DNA of 53,691 nucleotides, taken from NCBI GenBank assembly GCA_903928115.1, contig CAIYPP010000062.1:1-53691 (forward strand), read 5' to 3'. How positions within the stretch are numbered: the first letter of the stretch is position 1; every line of letters begins with the position of its first letter. Source of the stretch: an uncultured Planctomycetota bacterium (GTDB lineage Bacteria > Planctomycetota > UBA1135 > GCA-002686595). The notes beneath the pieces were generated by a model that had not been told where the DNA came from, searched no databases, and saw only the letters and a program-made list of their open reading frames with translations. Positions 8,253 through 16,764 of this stretch are shown here, one piece after another. The translations under genes were made by a program, and so were the position numbers.

Positions 8253-9215
8253 CTAGGCCGAAGGACCTTCGGAGCGCCACCAGTCCCCGCGCGCGACCTC
8301 GGCGATGCCTTGCGCGTAGGGGCGCGGCTCCCAGCCGAGCTCGAACTTGGCGTTGGTGATGTCGTGCTCGTGGTGCAGATTGAAGTACGCGCTCGCGCGG
8401 CGGTCGGCGGTGTTGTCGACGAAGAGGCCCTTCAAGAAGATCAGGCGGTCGGCCCACTTCTTCGACAGATTGCGGCGCTTGAGCCCGCCGCCCGCGGCTC
8501 GGATCGTGTGGTCGACGAAGTCGTTGTAGGCGATGCCCGCGGGGCCCGCGAGCTCGTACACGCAGTCGATCCCGCGCTCGAACGAGAAGTAGCGCATCAC
8601 CGCGTCGACCACGTCCTCGACGTGCACGGGGTTGATCTTCGAGAGGCCGTCGTGGGGCACCCAGAAGCTGCCGGACTTGGCTGCGCACTTGCGCAGGAAA
8701 GGTGCGGTGTGGCGGTAGTCGCCGACGCCGTAGACGAGCGTGGGGCGGAACGAGGCCCACTCGAAGCCCGAGCCCTTGATCAGCTTCTCCTGCACGCGCT
8801 TGGAGTCGCGGTAGTAGCTATAGACCGGTGCGCCGATCACGGCCGAGGAAACGATCCAGATCTGGAAGTCCTTGGCCGCTTCGCGGCGGGCGCAGTCGAG
8901 CAGGGCCTCGGTGCCCTTGATGTTGATCTTCTGCATCTGCTCGTCGCCGAGGTGGTCGTGCGCCGAGGCGATGTGGATCAGGAGGTCGATGTCGCGGAGG
9001 AAGCCTTCGAGCGAGGAGGGGGTCGTCAGGTCGCCGGTATGGATCTCGACCTTGCCCTCGGGGGGATGCTCGACCGCGCCCTCGCGCCCCGGGCGCGCGA
9101 GGACCCGCACGCGATGGCCGGCCTTCGAGAGGGCGCGCACCATGTAGCGGCCGATGAAGCCGGTGGCGCCGGTGACGGCGACGTGGATCGGACCGGTTCG
9201 GTGGAAGGCACACAC
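8253..9215 (-). CDS. NAD(P)-dependent epimerase/reductase (extended SDR family)
   Basis: About 320 residues with an N-terminal Rossmann fold (VAVTGATGFIGRYMVRAL, the TGxxGxxG motif). It also has the HIASAHDHLG segment after beta-4, a serine near IVSSAVIG and the catalytic YxxxK in YYRDSKRVQE. Extended SDRs of this kind act on nucleotide sugars or reduce 3-beta-hydroxysteroid- or flavonoid-like ketones. The substrate is unclear. The longest open frame begins at 9392, but that would overlap the divergent gene. A GTG at 9215, just before the conserved strand, is the likely start, although no Shine-Dalgarno is evident. Its place beside a polysaccharide locus makes a sugar substrate attractive but unproven. 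Confidence 0.8.
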   Translation of the reverse strand: MCAFHRTGPIHVAVTGATGFIGRYMVRALSKAGHRVRVLARPGREGAVEHPPEGKVEIHTGDLTTPSSLEGFLRDIDLLIHIASAHDHLGDEQMQKINIKGTEALLDCARREAAKDFQIWIVSSAVIGAPVYSYYRDSKRVQEKLIKGSGFEWASFRPTLVYGVGDYRHTAPFLRKCAAKSGSFWVPHDGLSKINPVHVEDVVDAVMRYFSFERGIDCVYELAGPAGIAYNDFVDHTIRAAGGGLKRRNLSKKWADRLIFLKGLFVDNTADRRASAYFNLHHEHDITNAKFELGWEPRPYAQGIAEVARGDWWRSEGPSA

Positions 9216-9293
9216 GGCGCACAGGTTGTAGCCGCGGCGCGCGCGGGCTCCAAGGGGCTCGCGGGGGCGAGTGCGAGGGTAGACAATGGAGGC

Positions 9294-9959
9294 GTGGGCG
9301 AGCGGCGAACCTATGGCCTCGTGTGCGCGCTGCGCGAAGAGCTCGGCAGCCTGCGCGAGCGCGCGCGGCCGCTGCGGCGCGAGCTCGGGCACGAGGTGCG
9401 CGAGCTCGAGGTCGAAGGCGGTCGGGTCCTACTGTGCGAGAGCGGCGTGGGCAAGGTTGCGGCAGCGCGAGGGGCAGCGGCGCTCCTCGCTGCGGGAGTC
9501 GACGGCGGCATCCTCGTCGGGGGAACGTGTGGCGGGCTCGTCCGGCGCCTCGTGCCGGGCACGCTGGTTCACTGCACCCGCGCGGTCCAGACCGACCTCG
9601 CGGTGCGGGCGGGGCGCGAGTCGCAGGCCTGCGATCGGCTGCGGGCGGCGTGGCTCGAGGTCGCGGGAGGCGAGCAGGGGTGGTTTCTGACCGCGGACCG
9701 GCCGGTGCTCTCCCTGTGGCGGAGGATCCGGCTCGCGCGGGCCTTCGCTGGGCCGGCGGTCGCGGACATGGAAACCGCTGCCGTCGCGGCCGTCGCGGAC
9801 GCCGCGGGGGTGCCCTGGGCCGCCCTGAGGGCCGTCACAGATGGCGCCACGGGGCTCGGAGCGGTGTCCTTCAAGCTCCACTTCCCAAGCCAAGCGGGCC
9901 GGGCGGCCGATACCGTCCCCGCTCTGCTCGCCCGCCTTGGGCGCGCGGGTCCCCCGTGA
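9294..9959 (+). CDS. Nucleoside phosphorylase/nucleosidase-like protein (PNP_UDP_1 family)
   Basis: About 221 residues. The C-terminal half carries VADMETAAVAAVADAAGVPW and RAVTDGA, the Glu and Asp motifs used by MTA/SAH nucleosidases and purine phosphorylases to bind ribose and the base. GILVGGTCGGL matches the central glycine-rich loop. It probably cleaves a purine-type nucleoside (for example methylthioadenosine or S-adenosylhomocysteine), or a related adenosyl compound, in the cytoplasm. The GTG at 9294 is preceded at 1 nt by GGAGG (9288-9292), which is too close to be ideal. A GTG inside the first motif (about 9318) would truncate the first strand. It is divergent from the epimerase gene. 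Confidence 0.72.
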   Translation: MGERRTYGLVCALREELGSLRERARPLRRELGHEVRELEVEGGRVLLCESGVGKVAAARGAAALLAAGVDGGILVGGTCGGLVRRLVPGTLVHCTRAVQTDLAVRAGRESQACDRLRAAWLEVAGGEQGWFLTADRPVLSLWRRIRLARAFAGPAVADMETAAVAAVADAAGVPWAALRAVTDGATGLGAVSFKLHFPSQAGRAADTVPALLARLGRAGPP

Positions 9960-10155
9960 GTCCCCGCACGATTGATGCTCGCTCGCCGCGCGCGCTAGCC
10001 TTGGGCCAGCGTCAGGGCCCCGCCTTGGGAGGTCCGTCGCAACGCCCGCCGTGCTCCGCAGCGGCAGGACCGCAGATGTTCCGCCCACGCCCCAGCCGCA
10101 GGATCGAGCACCGCCTTGGCGGTCGTCGGGACTCGACGCGCCGCGGGAGGCGGAC

Positions 10156-11643
10156 ATGAGCTCGGCAGGGACGTTTGTGCGGCGCAACTTCGAGCCGCTC
10201 GTGCTGTCCGTGCAGGTGCTCGTGGACCTCGCGGTGATCTGGTGCGCTTGCTGGCTCGGCTGGAGGCTGCGCGAAGCCCTCGCTGGAGCGCCAGGGCCCG
10301 ACTTCGGCCACTACCGCGAGGTCTTCCTGCTCACGTCGGCGGTGAGCCTCGTGTGCTTCCACGCCTACGGGATGTACAGCCCGCTCAAGAGCCTGCTCAA
10401 CATCGAGGAGTTCAAGGCGATCGCGAAGTCCACGGTCGCGAGCTTCCTCGTCGTTCACGCCCTGCTCTTGCTCCTGCGCACCGCCACGGGTCTGCCCGAG
10501 CACGGCATCTACCGCCTTCTGATCCCCCTGCACAACTTCGTCAACATCGAGATCACCGATGAGCGCGGGGTGTGGCAGTTCTCGCGCATGGGCGTCGTGC
10601 TCGCCTTCGCGATGATCGGCGCGCTGACCACCGCGAGTCGCTTCTGCTCGTTCAAGGTGATCCAGTGGCTGCACCGCCGAGGCGTCGGGAACCGCAACGT
10701 GCTGATCTACGGCACGGGGGACACCGCCAAGCGTCTCCAGAAGAAGTTCGTGCTCGTGCCGACGCTCGGCCTCAATCTCCTCGGCTTCGTCAGCGAGCGG
10801 CGCGAGGAGATCGGCTCGCGGATCGATCGCTTCGAAGTCCTCGGGGTGGCCGAGGAACTCGAGTTCCTGATTCGCAAGCACAAGATCAGCGAGGTGTTCG
10901 TCGCGGTGCCCGAGGCCGACGAGCGCGAGCTGATGGGGCTGATCGAGACGTTGGAGCGCAACGGCGTGATCTACCACGTCGTGCCGCGCTTCTATCACAT
11001 CTTCTCGCACAAGGTCCGCATCGAGACGCTCGACTCGATTCCGCTCGTGACGCGCCCCGACCGCAACCCGACCTTCCTGCAGCTCGCGGCGAAGCGTGCG
11101 CTCGACCTCACCGTAGCGTCGCTGGCACTGCTGCTCACGTTGCCACTCTTCGCCCTCACGGCGCTGCTGATCGTGCGCCAATCGCCGGGCCCCGTGTTCT
11201 TCCGTCAGAAGCGGGTCGGCAAGGACGGCACACTGTTCGAGATGCTCAAGTTCCGCACGATGTTCGTGGAGCAAAGCGGCGACGCGCCCAAGCCCAAGAG
11301 CCACCACGATCCGCGCCTGACCTCGATCGGCCGCTGGCTGCGCCGCTACAGCCTCGACGAGCTGCCGCAGCTGATCAACGTGCTGCGCGGCGAGATGTCG
11401 ATCGTCGGCCCGCGGCCGGAGATGCCCTTCATCGTCGAGCGCTACGGAGCCCTCGAGCGCGAGCGGCTGCGCGTGAAGCCCGGCCTCACGGGGCTGTGGC
11501 AGATCTCCTACGCGCGCGGCGAGGCGATCCACGAAAACATGGAGTACGACATCTACTACATCGAGCACCAGTCGTTCTTGCTCGACCTCGTGATCATCGC
11601 CTTGACCGGCTTCGCCGTGGTCAAGGGAACGGGCGCGTACTGA
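10156..11643 (+). CDS. Polyprenyl-phosphate sugar-1-phosphate transferase (WbaP/WcaJ-like)
   Basis: A 495-residue inner-membrane enzyme. Four to five hydrophobic N-terminal helices (to about residue 170) precede a CoA-binding-like Rossmann domain (NVLIYGTGDTAKRL). A further membrane helix (about 312-340) leads into the bacterial sugar transferase domain with PVFFRQKRVGKDG, FEMLKFRTM, YSLDELPQLINVLRGEMSIV, GPRPEMPF and KPGLTGLWQI. This family transfers sugar-1-phosphate from a nucleotide sugar to undecaprenyl phosphate, the priming step of exopolysaccharide or capsule synthesis. The ATG at 10156 is chosen because GGGAGG (10145-10150) sits 5 nt before it. It heads a long collinear glycosyltransferase locus. 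Confidence 0.93.
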   Translation: MSSAGTFVRRNFEPLVLSVQVLVDLAVIWCACWLGWRLREALAGAPGPDFGHYREVFLLTSAVSLVCFHAYGMYSPLKSLLNIEEFKAIAKSTVASFLVVHALLLLLRTATGLPEHGIYRLLIPLHNFVNIEITDERGVWQFSRMGVVLAFAMIGALTTASRFCSFKVIQWLHRRGVGNRNVLIYGTGDTAKRLQKKFVLVPTLGLNLLGFVSERREEIGSRIDRFEVLGVAEELEFLIRKHKISEVFVAVPEADERELMGLIETLERNGVIYHVVPRFYHIFSHKVRIETLDSIPLVTRPDRNPTFLQLAAKRALDLTVASLALLLTLPLFALTALLIVRQSPGPVFFRQKRVGKDGTLFEMLKFRTMFVEQSGDAPKPKSHHDPRLTSIGRWLRRYSLDELPQLINVLRGEMSIVGPRPEMPFIVERYGALERERLRVKPGLTGLWQISYARGEAIHENMEYDIYYIEHQSFLLDLVIIALTGFAVVKGTGAY

Positions 11644-11650
11644 GCGGGGA

Positions 11651-12787
11651 GTGGTGCACGTCCTGCACGTCATCGAGGCCACGATCGGCGGTACGAGGCG
11701 CCACGTGGTCGATGCCTGCCGCGGTCTCGCGCGGCGCGGCGTGCGCGTGAGCCTCGTGGCGTCGGCACTGCGCGAGCCGCACTTCCGCGAGGACCTGCGC
11801 GAACTCGCGAGCGACGGTGTCGAAATCCGCGAGATTCCCATGGTACGCGCGATCCGACCGACGACCGATCTTTCGCAGACGCTGCAGCTGCGCCGGATCC
11901 TGCGCGAGCTCCGACCCGACATCGTGCACACGCACTCGAGCAAAGCGGGAGCGATCGGGCGGCTTGCTTCGTGGTCCAGCGGGGTCGGCGCGCGTGTCCA
12001 CACGCCCCACACCTTTGCGTTCCTTTTTGGCGCGATGTTCTCGCCGACGTCGCGCTCGCTGTTCCGTGCCGTCGAGAAGGAACTGGCGCGCAAGACCGAC
12101 CGATTCCTCGCGGTGAGCGACGACGAGGCGAGCACGTTTCGAAGCGCAGGCTTCATTCCGGAGCAGAAGCTGCGCGTCGTCCCCAACGGCGTGGATCCCG
12201 CGGCCTTCCATTCCGCCGAGCCGCTCGCACGCGGAGAGCTCGGCGTGCCCGAAGGCGTGCCGCTCTTCCTCGTCGTCGGACTGCTCAACATCGCCAAGGG
12301 GCAGGATCTCGCGATCGAGGCACTCGCAAGTCCGGCCCTGAACGACGCACATCTCTTGCTCGCGGGCTCCGGCGAAATGGAGCCCGAGCTGCGCAGGCTC
12401 GCAGCGAAGCTCGGAGTCACGCAGCGAGTGCACTTCTTGGGGTGGCGCGACGACATTCCGCGGCTCCTGCGAACGGCAGACCTGCTCCTGCTCCCGTCGC
12501 GCTGGGAAGGCATGCCCTACATCGTGCTCGAGGCGATGAGCGCAGGTCTTCCCGTCGCGGCGACCCGCGTCGATGGGGCGCGCGCGCTCGTCGAGTCCAG
12601 CGGGTGCGGCGTGCTTTGCGCCGAGGCCACACCTGCGAGCTTGGCAGCCTCGGTCGCGCACATCTTGTCCCTCGACGCGGAGCAGCGACGGCAACTCGGT
12701 TCGCGTGGAGAATCCGCCGTGCGCGAGCGCTACACCCTCGATCGCATGGTCGACGGAATGCTCGGCGTCTATTCGGAGCTCTCGTGA
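11651..12787 (+). CDS. Glycosyltransferase family 4-like protein (locus GT 1)
   Basis: A 378-residue GT-B fold protein. The N-terminal donor-independent half begins VHVLHVIEATIGGTRRHVVD. The C-terminal half has the nucleotide-sugar-binding set VVPNGVD, VVGLLNIAKGQDL, HFLGWRDDIPRLLRTADLLL and the E-x7-E-like PSRWEGMPYIVLEAMSAGLP. It should add one sugar to the lipid-linked glycan on the cytoplasmic face. The specific sugar cannot be read from sequence. It starts with GTG 7 nt after the transferase stop (GCGGGGA just upstream). A second GTG one codon later is an equal alternative. It overlaps the next gene by 4 bp. Confidence 0.88.
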   Translation: MVHVLHVIEATIGGTRRHVVDACRGLARRGVRVSLVASALREPHFREDLRELASDGVEIREIPMVRAIRPTTDLSQTLQLRRILRELRPDIVHTHSSKAGAIGRLASWSSGVGARVHTPHTFAFLFGAMFSPTSRSLFRAVEKELARKTDRFLAVSDDEASTFRSAGFIPEQKLRVVPNGVDPAAFHSAEPLARGELGVPEGVPLFLVVGLLNIAKGQDLAIEALASPALNDAHLLLAGSGEMEPELRRLAAKLGVTQRVHFLGWRDDIPRLLRTADLLLLPSRWEGMPYIVLEAMSAGLPVAATRVDGARALVESSGCGVLCAEATPASLAASVAHILSLDAEQRRQLGSRGESAVRERYTLDRMVDGMLGVYSELS

Positions 12788-13923
12788 AGATCCTCCACGC
12801 GATCACCACCCTCGACGTCGGTGGGGCCGAGATGCACCTGCTCGCACAGGTCCGTGGCCAGTGCGCGCGAGGCCACAGCGTGCGCGTCGTCTACTTCAAG
12901 GGCCAAGGCACGCTCGCGCCCGACTTCCGCGCAGCGGGAGCGCAGAGCGTTTCTCGGAGGAGCTTTGCTTCCGGCGTGGCGGGCAAGCTGCGCGGCGAGC
13001 TGCGCTGGGCCGAGATCGTTCACACGCACCTTTTGAAGGCCGACATGGGCGTCGCGCTGCTCGCGACGCTCGCCGGGCGGCGTGGGGGGCTCGTGTCGAG
13101 CAAGCACAACGACGAGCAGGTCCTCCGCAAGCCGCTCGTTTCTTGCATCCACGGCCTGCTCGGGTCGCTGCCTCGAGTCACGATTCCGCTCTCCGACCAC
13201 GTCGCGCGCTTCGTGGCGGAGCACGGTCGTGTTCCGCTCGCGCGACAGAAGCGCATCTACTACGGGCTCGATCCTGCGCCATTCGAAGCGGCTGCGGCGG
13301 AACCGAAGGAACGGAAGACATCGCTGAGGGCGTCGCTCGGAATCGCGCCGGACGAAGTGGTGTTCACGTGCGTCGCACGCTTCGCGCCGCAGAAGGCTCA
13401 CGATGTCCTGCTGCGCGCCTTCGCAGCCGCGCGGAGCCGCGCCGGCGGCGAGAAGCTGCGACTCTTGCTCGTGGGAGACGATCCTTTTGGGGACGGGCGC
13501 GTTCGGTCCGAAGCACTCGCGCGGGAGCTCGGGCTCGGCAGTTCCGTGCTCTTCGCGGGCATCCGACGCGACGTCCCGCAGCTCATGGCGGCCTCGGATG
13601 TGTTCGTGATGTGCTCCCTGTGGGAGGGGCTCGGGCTCGTGTTCCTCGAAGCGATGGCGACGGGGCTGCCCGTGCTGGCGACGCGCGTGTCCGCCGTGCC
13701 GGAGGTCGTGCTCGAAGACGAAACCGGCGTGCTCGTGTCCGCAGCGGACGTCGAGGCGCTGAGCGTGGCGATCTCCAAGCTGGCGGCCGATCCCGAGCTG
13801 CGTACCGCGCTCGGCGAAGCCGGACGCAGACGCGTGCGCGCCGCATTTGGCCTCGAGCGGATGATCGAGGAGACCCTCGCGGTGTACGCGGGGCTTGTCC
13901 CAGCGGCCTCCCGCATCCGATAA
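12784..13923 (+). CDS. Glycosyltransferase family 4-like protein (locus GT 2)
   Basis: A 379-residue GT-B enzyme. The N-terminal MKILHAITTLDVGGAEMHL is a classic GT4 start. Later come YYGLDPAPF, VARFAPQKAHDVLLRAF, LLVGDDPFGDG and MCSLWEGLGLVFLEAMATGL with the conserved glutamates. The GTG start overlaps the stop of the preceding gene as GTGA, so translation is probably coupled. It belongs to the polysaccharide locus and extends or branches the repeat unit. Donor and linkage are unknown. Confidence 0.88.
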   Translation: MKILHAITTLDVGGAEMHLLAQVRGQCARGHSVRVVYFKGQGTLAPDFRAAGAQSVSRRSFASGVAGKLRGELRWAEIVHTHLLKADMGVALLATLAGRRGGLVSSKHNDEQVLRKPLVSCIHGLLGSLPRVTIPLSDHVARFVAEHGRVPLARQKRIYYGLDPAPFEAAAAEPKERKTSLRASLGIAPDEVVFTCVARFAPQKAHDVLLRAFAAARSRAGGEKLRLLLVGDDPFGDGRVRSEALARELGLGSSVLFAGIRRDVPQLMAASDVFVMCSLWEGLGLVFLEAMATGLPVLATRVSAVPEVVLEDETGVLVSAADVEALSVAISKLAADPELRTALGEAGRRRVRAAFGLERMIEETLAVYAGLVPAASRIR

Positions 13924-13938
13924 GCCCAGCGCGAGTCC

Positions 13939-14433
13939 ATGAGAACGTCGGAACTTTCTTCCAGCGAGCGCCCCGCCGCGGAGTCCGAGGCGCAGGCGCA
14001 GAGCGCTTCCGTCGGCGAGCGTCCGCGCGGGCCCGACCGCCGCAAGCGGCCGACCCCGCGATTCTCGCGCTACACGCTGTTTGGCGGTCGACGCCGCAGC
14101 GGGGGACGGCGTCCGGGAGAAAACGACGGCACCTACGTCGATCAGTACAGCGCGCGACTCGTCGCCGCGATGCTCTGGATCGCTGCGATGAACTCCCTCG
14201 ACAGCTTCTTCACGCTCGTCCACCTGCAGTCGGGCGGGATCGAGCTGAACCCCGTCGCCGATGCGATGCTCGGCACGGGGCGTGTCGGGTTCGTCGCCTG
14301 CAAGGCGCTCTTGATCATCGTGCCCTTGGCGATCCTGACGCTTCACAAGAACTTCCCGCTGGCTCGCGCGGGCATCTGGACCGCGGCCGGCGCCTACACG
14401 CTGCTCGTCGGGTACCACCTCACGCTCTTCTGA
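13939..14433 (+). CDS. Small membrane protein, DUF5658-like
   Basis: A 164-residue protein. The first 75 residues are charged and disordered-looking, with arginine-rich pieces (GPDRRKRPTPRF, GGRRRSGGRR). Then come about three membrane helices, including AAMLWIAAMNSLDSFFTLVH, the ELNPVADAML turn and ALLIIVPLAILTL. The DSxFTLxHxxxGGxELNP pattern fits the uncharacterised DUF5658 family. Function is unknown. Its position between glycosyltransferase genes of one orientation (15 nt after one, 49 nt before another) suggests cotranscription but not a role. Confidence 0.72.
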   Translation: MRTSELSSSERPAAESEAQAQSASVGERPRGPDRRKRPTPRFSRYTLFGGRRRSGGRRPGENDGTYVDQYSARLVAAMLWIAAMNSLDSFFTLVHLQSGGIELNPVADAMLGTGRVGFVACKALLIIVPLAILTLHKNFPLARAGIWTAAGAYTLLVGYHLTLF

Positions 14434-14469
14434 GCGTCGCGGACGGTCGAACCGCACCCCCGTGCGCCC

Positions 14470-14475
14470 TAGACT
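14470..14475 (+). promoter_or_regulatory. Candidate -10 element TAGACT close to a start codon
   Basis: TAGACT lies 7 nt before the ATG of the glycosyltransferase at 14483, with no Shine-Dalgarno between. It is one of a set of TAGGAT/TAGACT/TACCCT-like hexamers found just before genes in this window. If it is a -10 box, transcription would begin at or next to the ATG and the mRNA would be leaderless. No convincing -35 box is seen. Confidence 0.4.
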
Positions 14476-14482
14476 CCCCGCC

Positions 14483-15646
14483 ATGCGCATCGCACGAGTG
14501 CTGACGCGGCTGAACCTCGGCGGGCCTGCACGGCAGGTCCTCGCGAGCGATCCGCTGCTCTGCGCGCGCGGTCATCAAGTCCGCATCTTCGCCGGCGCTC
14601 CCGAGCCGGGCGAAGGCGATCTGTTCGACGTAGCACTCGAGCGCGGCCTCGACGTGGTGCGTGTCCCGGGGCTCGTGCGCGGCTGGTCGCTCACCGGCGA
14701 TTTGAGAGCTCGTTCCTTCCTGCGCGACGCGCTCGCGGAGTTCCGGCCCGACGTGCTCCACACGCACGCCTCGAAGGCGGGCGCCCTCGCGCGCTCCGCT
14801 GCGAGCAAGCTCGCCGAGATGCCGCGCGTGCACACATTCCATGGACACGTGCTCGAAGGCTATTTCTCGAGCACCGTTTCCAAGGGACTGGCCGCGCTGG
14901 AGCGACGCTTGGCGCAGGGAACGGACCGCATCGTCGCCGTGTCCCACGCGACCGCCGACGACCTCGTGCGACTCGGCGTCACGAGCGAAGAGAAGCTGGT
15001 CGTGATCCCGCCCGGCATCGACCTCGATCCGTTCCTCGCGCTGCAAGGGCCCAACGGAAGTCTGCGCCGTGCGCTGAACGCTCCGGCGGATGCGCAGATC
15101 GTCGGGGTGCTCGGTCGACTGGCGGAGATCAAGCAGCCGGAATGGGCCGTGGATGTGTTCGAACTTCTGGCGGAGCGCTATCCGCGGCTGCACGTCGTGT
15201 TCATCGGCGACGGCGATCAGCGCGGCGCGATCGAGCGGCGAATTCGAGCCCTGAGCGGTGCGCGTGCCGAGCGCGTGCACATGCTCGGGGCCGTCATGGA
15301 TGTCGCGCCGCTGTATGCCGACATGACCGCGGTGATGTTGACGTCTCGCAACGAGGGACTGCCGGTCGCACTGATCGAGGCGGCCGCTGCAGCGAAGCCG
15401 GTGGTGGCGACGCGCGTGGGCGGCGTGGGAGAGCTCGTGGCCGAGGAGCGGACGGGCTTCCTCGGTACGACTGTCGACGAGCTCGCCTACGGCCTCGCGC
15501 AGCTCCTAGACCAGCCGAGCCAAGCGCATGCGATGGGACAGCGCGCGCGCATCCGCGCCCAAACGCGGCACTCGGCGCAAGCGCTCGCCACGCGCCTCGA
15601 ACAGCTCTACACCGCCGTCGTCGAGGCTCGTCGATGCGCCTCCTGA
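14483..15646 (+). CDS. Glycosyltransferase family 4-like protein (locus GT 3)
   Basis: A 387-residue GT-B protein starting MRIARVLTRLNLGGPARQV. It has DVLHTHASKAGALAR and RVHTFHGHVLEGYFS in the acceptor half, then VIPPGIDLDPF, VLGRLAEIKQPEWAVDVF, HMLGAVMDVAPLYADM and LTSRNEGLPVALIEAAAAA in the donor half. The HTFHGH...Y(F)S pattern is common in N-acetyl-amino-sugar or UDP-sugar GT4 enzymes of O-antigen loci, but the donor cannot be fixed. Its 3' end overlaps the next gene by 13 bp. The start is supported by the conserved N-terminal strand. Confidence 0.88.
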   Translation: MRIARVLTRLNLGGPARQVLASDPLLCARGHQVRIFAGAPEPGEGDLFDVALERGLDVVRVPGLVRGWSLTGDLRARSFLRDALAEFRPDVLHTHASKAGALARSAASKLAEMPRVHTFHGHVLEGYFSSTVSKGLAALERRLAQGTDRIVAVSHATADDLVRLGVTSEEKLVVIPPGIDLDPFLALQGPNGSLRRALNAPADAQIVGVLGRLAEIKQPEWAVDVFELLAERYPRLHVVFIGDGDQRGAIERRIRALSGARAERVHMLGAVMDVAPLYADMTAVMLTSRNEGLPVALIEAAAAAKPVVATRVGGVGELVAEERTGFLGTTVDELAYGLAQLLDQPSQAHAMGQRARIRAQTRHSAQALATRLEQLYTAVVEARRCAS

Positions 15647-16764
15647 TGGTCAGCGGAGACCGGCAGGTCTCGGTCGGCGAGCAAGGTCCCTTTGCTTCGA
15701 TGCTGCGCGAGTTCTCGCGACACTTCGAGCGGATCGATGTGCTCTGCCCGCGGCCGGACAAGCCGGTCACCGTGCGTGACGTTTTCGGCAACGTGCACCT
15801 CCATCCGGCTCCCTGCGGGCGGCTGGGCATGGTGAGCTTCATCGCGCGGCGCGGGATCGAGTTGCTCCGCGAGCATCGACACGCGCTCATCGTCAGCCAC
15901 GACTACGGCTGGTTCTACAACGGCATCGGCTCGGCGCGGTTGTCCCGCGCGAGCGGTGTGCCCTATCTGTCCGAGCTGCACCACATCCCCGGACACCCCG
16001 TAGCCGCGAATGTACGCGAGCGCTTCGACAAGTGGGTCGCGCGCCGGTACGTCGCATGGGCCAAGTCGCGCGCGCGCGCCTTCCGCGTCGTGAACTCCGT
16101 CGAGATGCCGGAGCTCCTGCGCTCTTGGGGGGTGCCGCCGTCGCAGATCGAGGTGCTCCCGTCGCTGTACATCGACCTCGAGGTTTTTCAGCCCGCGAAG
16201 GAGCTGGTCGCAGCGGACTGCGACGTGCTGTTCGTCGGGCGCATGGTGGACAACAAGGGCCTCGAGCGCATCGTCGATGCCCTCGCGCTTCAGGCGAAGC
16301 AAGGCCGGACGATCCGCGCTCACTTCGTCGGCAAGGGTCCGCTTCGCGATGCGATTCGCGAGCGAGTCGCACGCGCGGGTCTGAGTGCCACCACGCGTTT
16401 CACCGAGTGGGTGGCCAGTCCGAGCGAGCTCGCGGAGCTCTATCGGCGTTCCAAGCTCGTGGTTTGTGCGTCGACGTGCGAAGGCGGACCACGCTTCACC
16501 GTGGAGGCGATGGCCTGCGGCACGCCGGTGGTGAGCACCCCCGTCGGCATGATGCGCGAGCTCCTCCGCGAGGGCGAGAACGGCGCCTGCGCCGGCTTCG
16601 ATGTCGAGAGCCTCGCGTCGGCGATCGAGCGCGTTCTCGGCGACGAGCCGCGCCGCGCGGAAATGGGACGGCGAGCACGTGTCGCCGCGGAGCGCTTCGA
16701 GTATGCGGCGATCTTGCGCGGCTATGCCGATGGCTTGAAGCGCATCGCGGGGAGTCGCGCGTGA
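15634..16764 (+). CDS. Glycosyltransferase family 4-like protein (locus GT 4)
   Basis: A 376-residue GT-B protein. Its N-terminus is MRLLMVSGDRQVSVGEQGPF. The C-terminal domain shows VLFVGRMVDNKGLERIVDAL, HFVGKGPLRDAI, FTEWVASPSELAELYR and CASTCEGGPRFTVEAMACGTP. The ATG at 15634 lies inside the last codons of the preceding gene, so coupled translation is likely. The typical E-x7-E is shortened to a conserved C-terminal Glu (FTVEAM) plus the CEGG Glu. It is predicted to add a sugar to the lipid-linked repeat unit. Specificity is unknown. Confidence 0.87.
   Translation: MRLLMVSGDRQVSVGEQGPFASMLREFSRHFERIDVLCPRPDKPVTVRDVFGNVHLHPAPCGRLGMVSFIARRGIELLREHRHALIVSHDYGWFYNGIGSARLSRASGVPYLSELHHIPGHPVAANVRERFDKWVARRYVAWAKSRARAFRVVNSVEMPELLRSWGVPPSQIEVLPSLYIDLEVFQPAKELVAADCDVLFVGRMVDNKGLERIVDALALQAKQGRTIRAHFVGKGPLRDAIRERVARAGLSATTRFTEWVASPSELAELYRRSKLVVCASTCEGGPRFTVEAMACGTPVVSTPVGMMRELLREGENGACAGFDVESLASAIERVLGDEPRRAEMGRRARVAAERFEYAAILRGYADGLKRIAGSRA

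Noticed and set aside
9215..9392. An extended start for the epimerase at 9392.
   Set aside because: It would run into the divergent phosphorylase-like gene. The added residues are low complexity and precede the conserved first strand.
4950..9959. A hopanoid (hpn) gene set: radical SAM, sugar epimerase and nucleoside phosphorylase resemble HpnJ, HpnA and HpnG by type.
   Set aside because: No squalene-hopene cyclase, squalene synthase or HpnH is present, the genes are not in one operon, and the motifs seen are general to their superfamilies.
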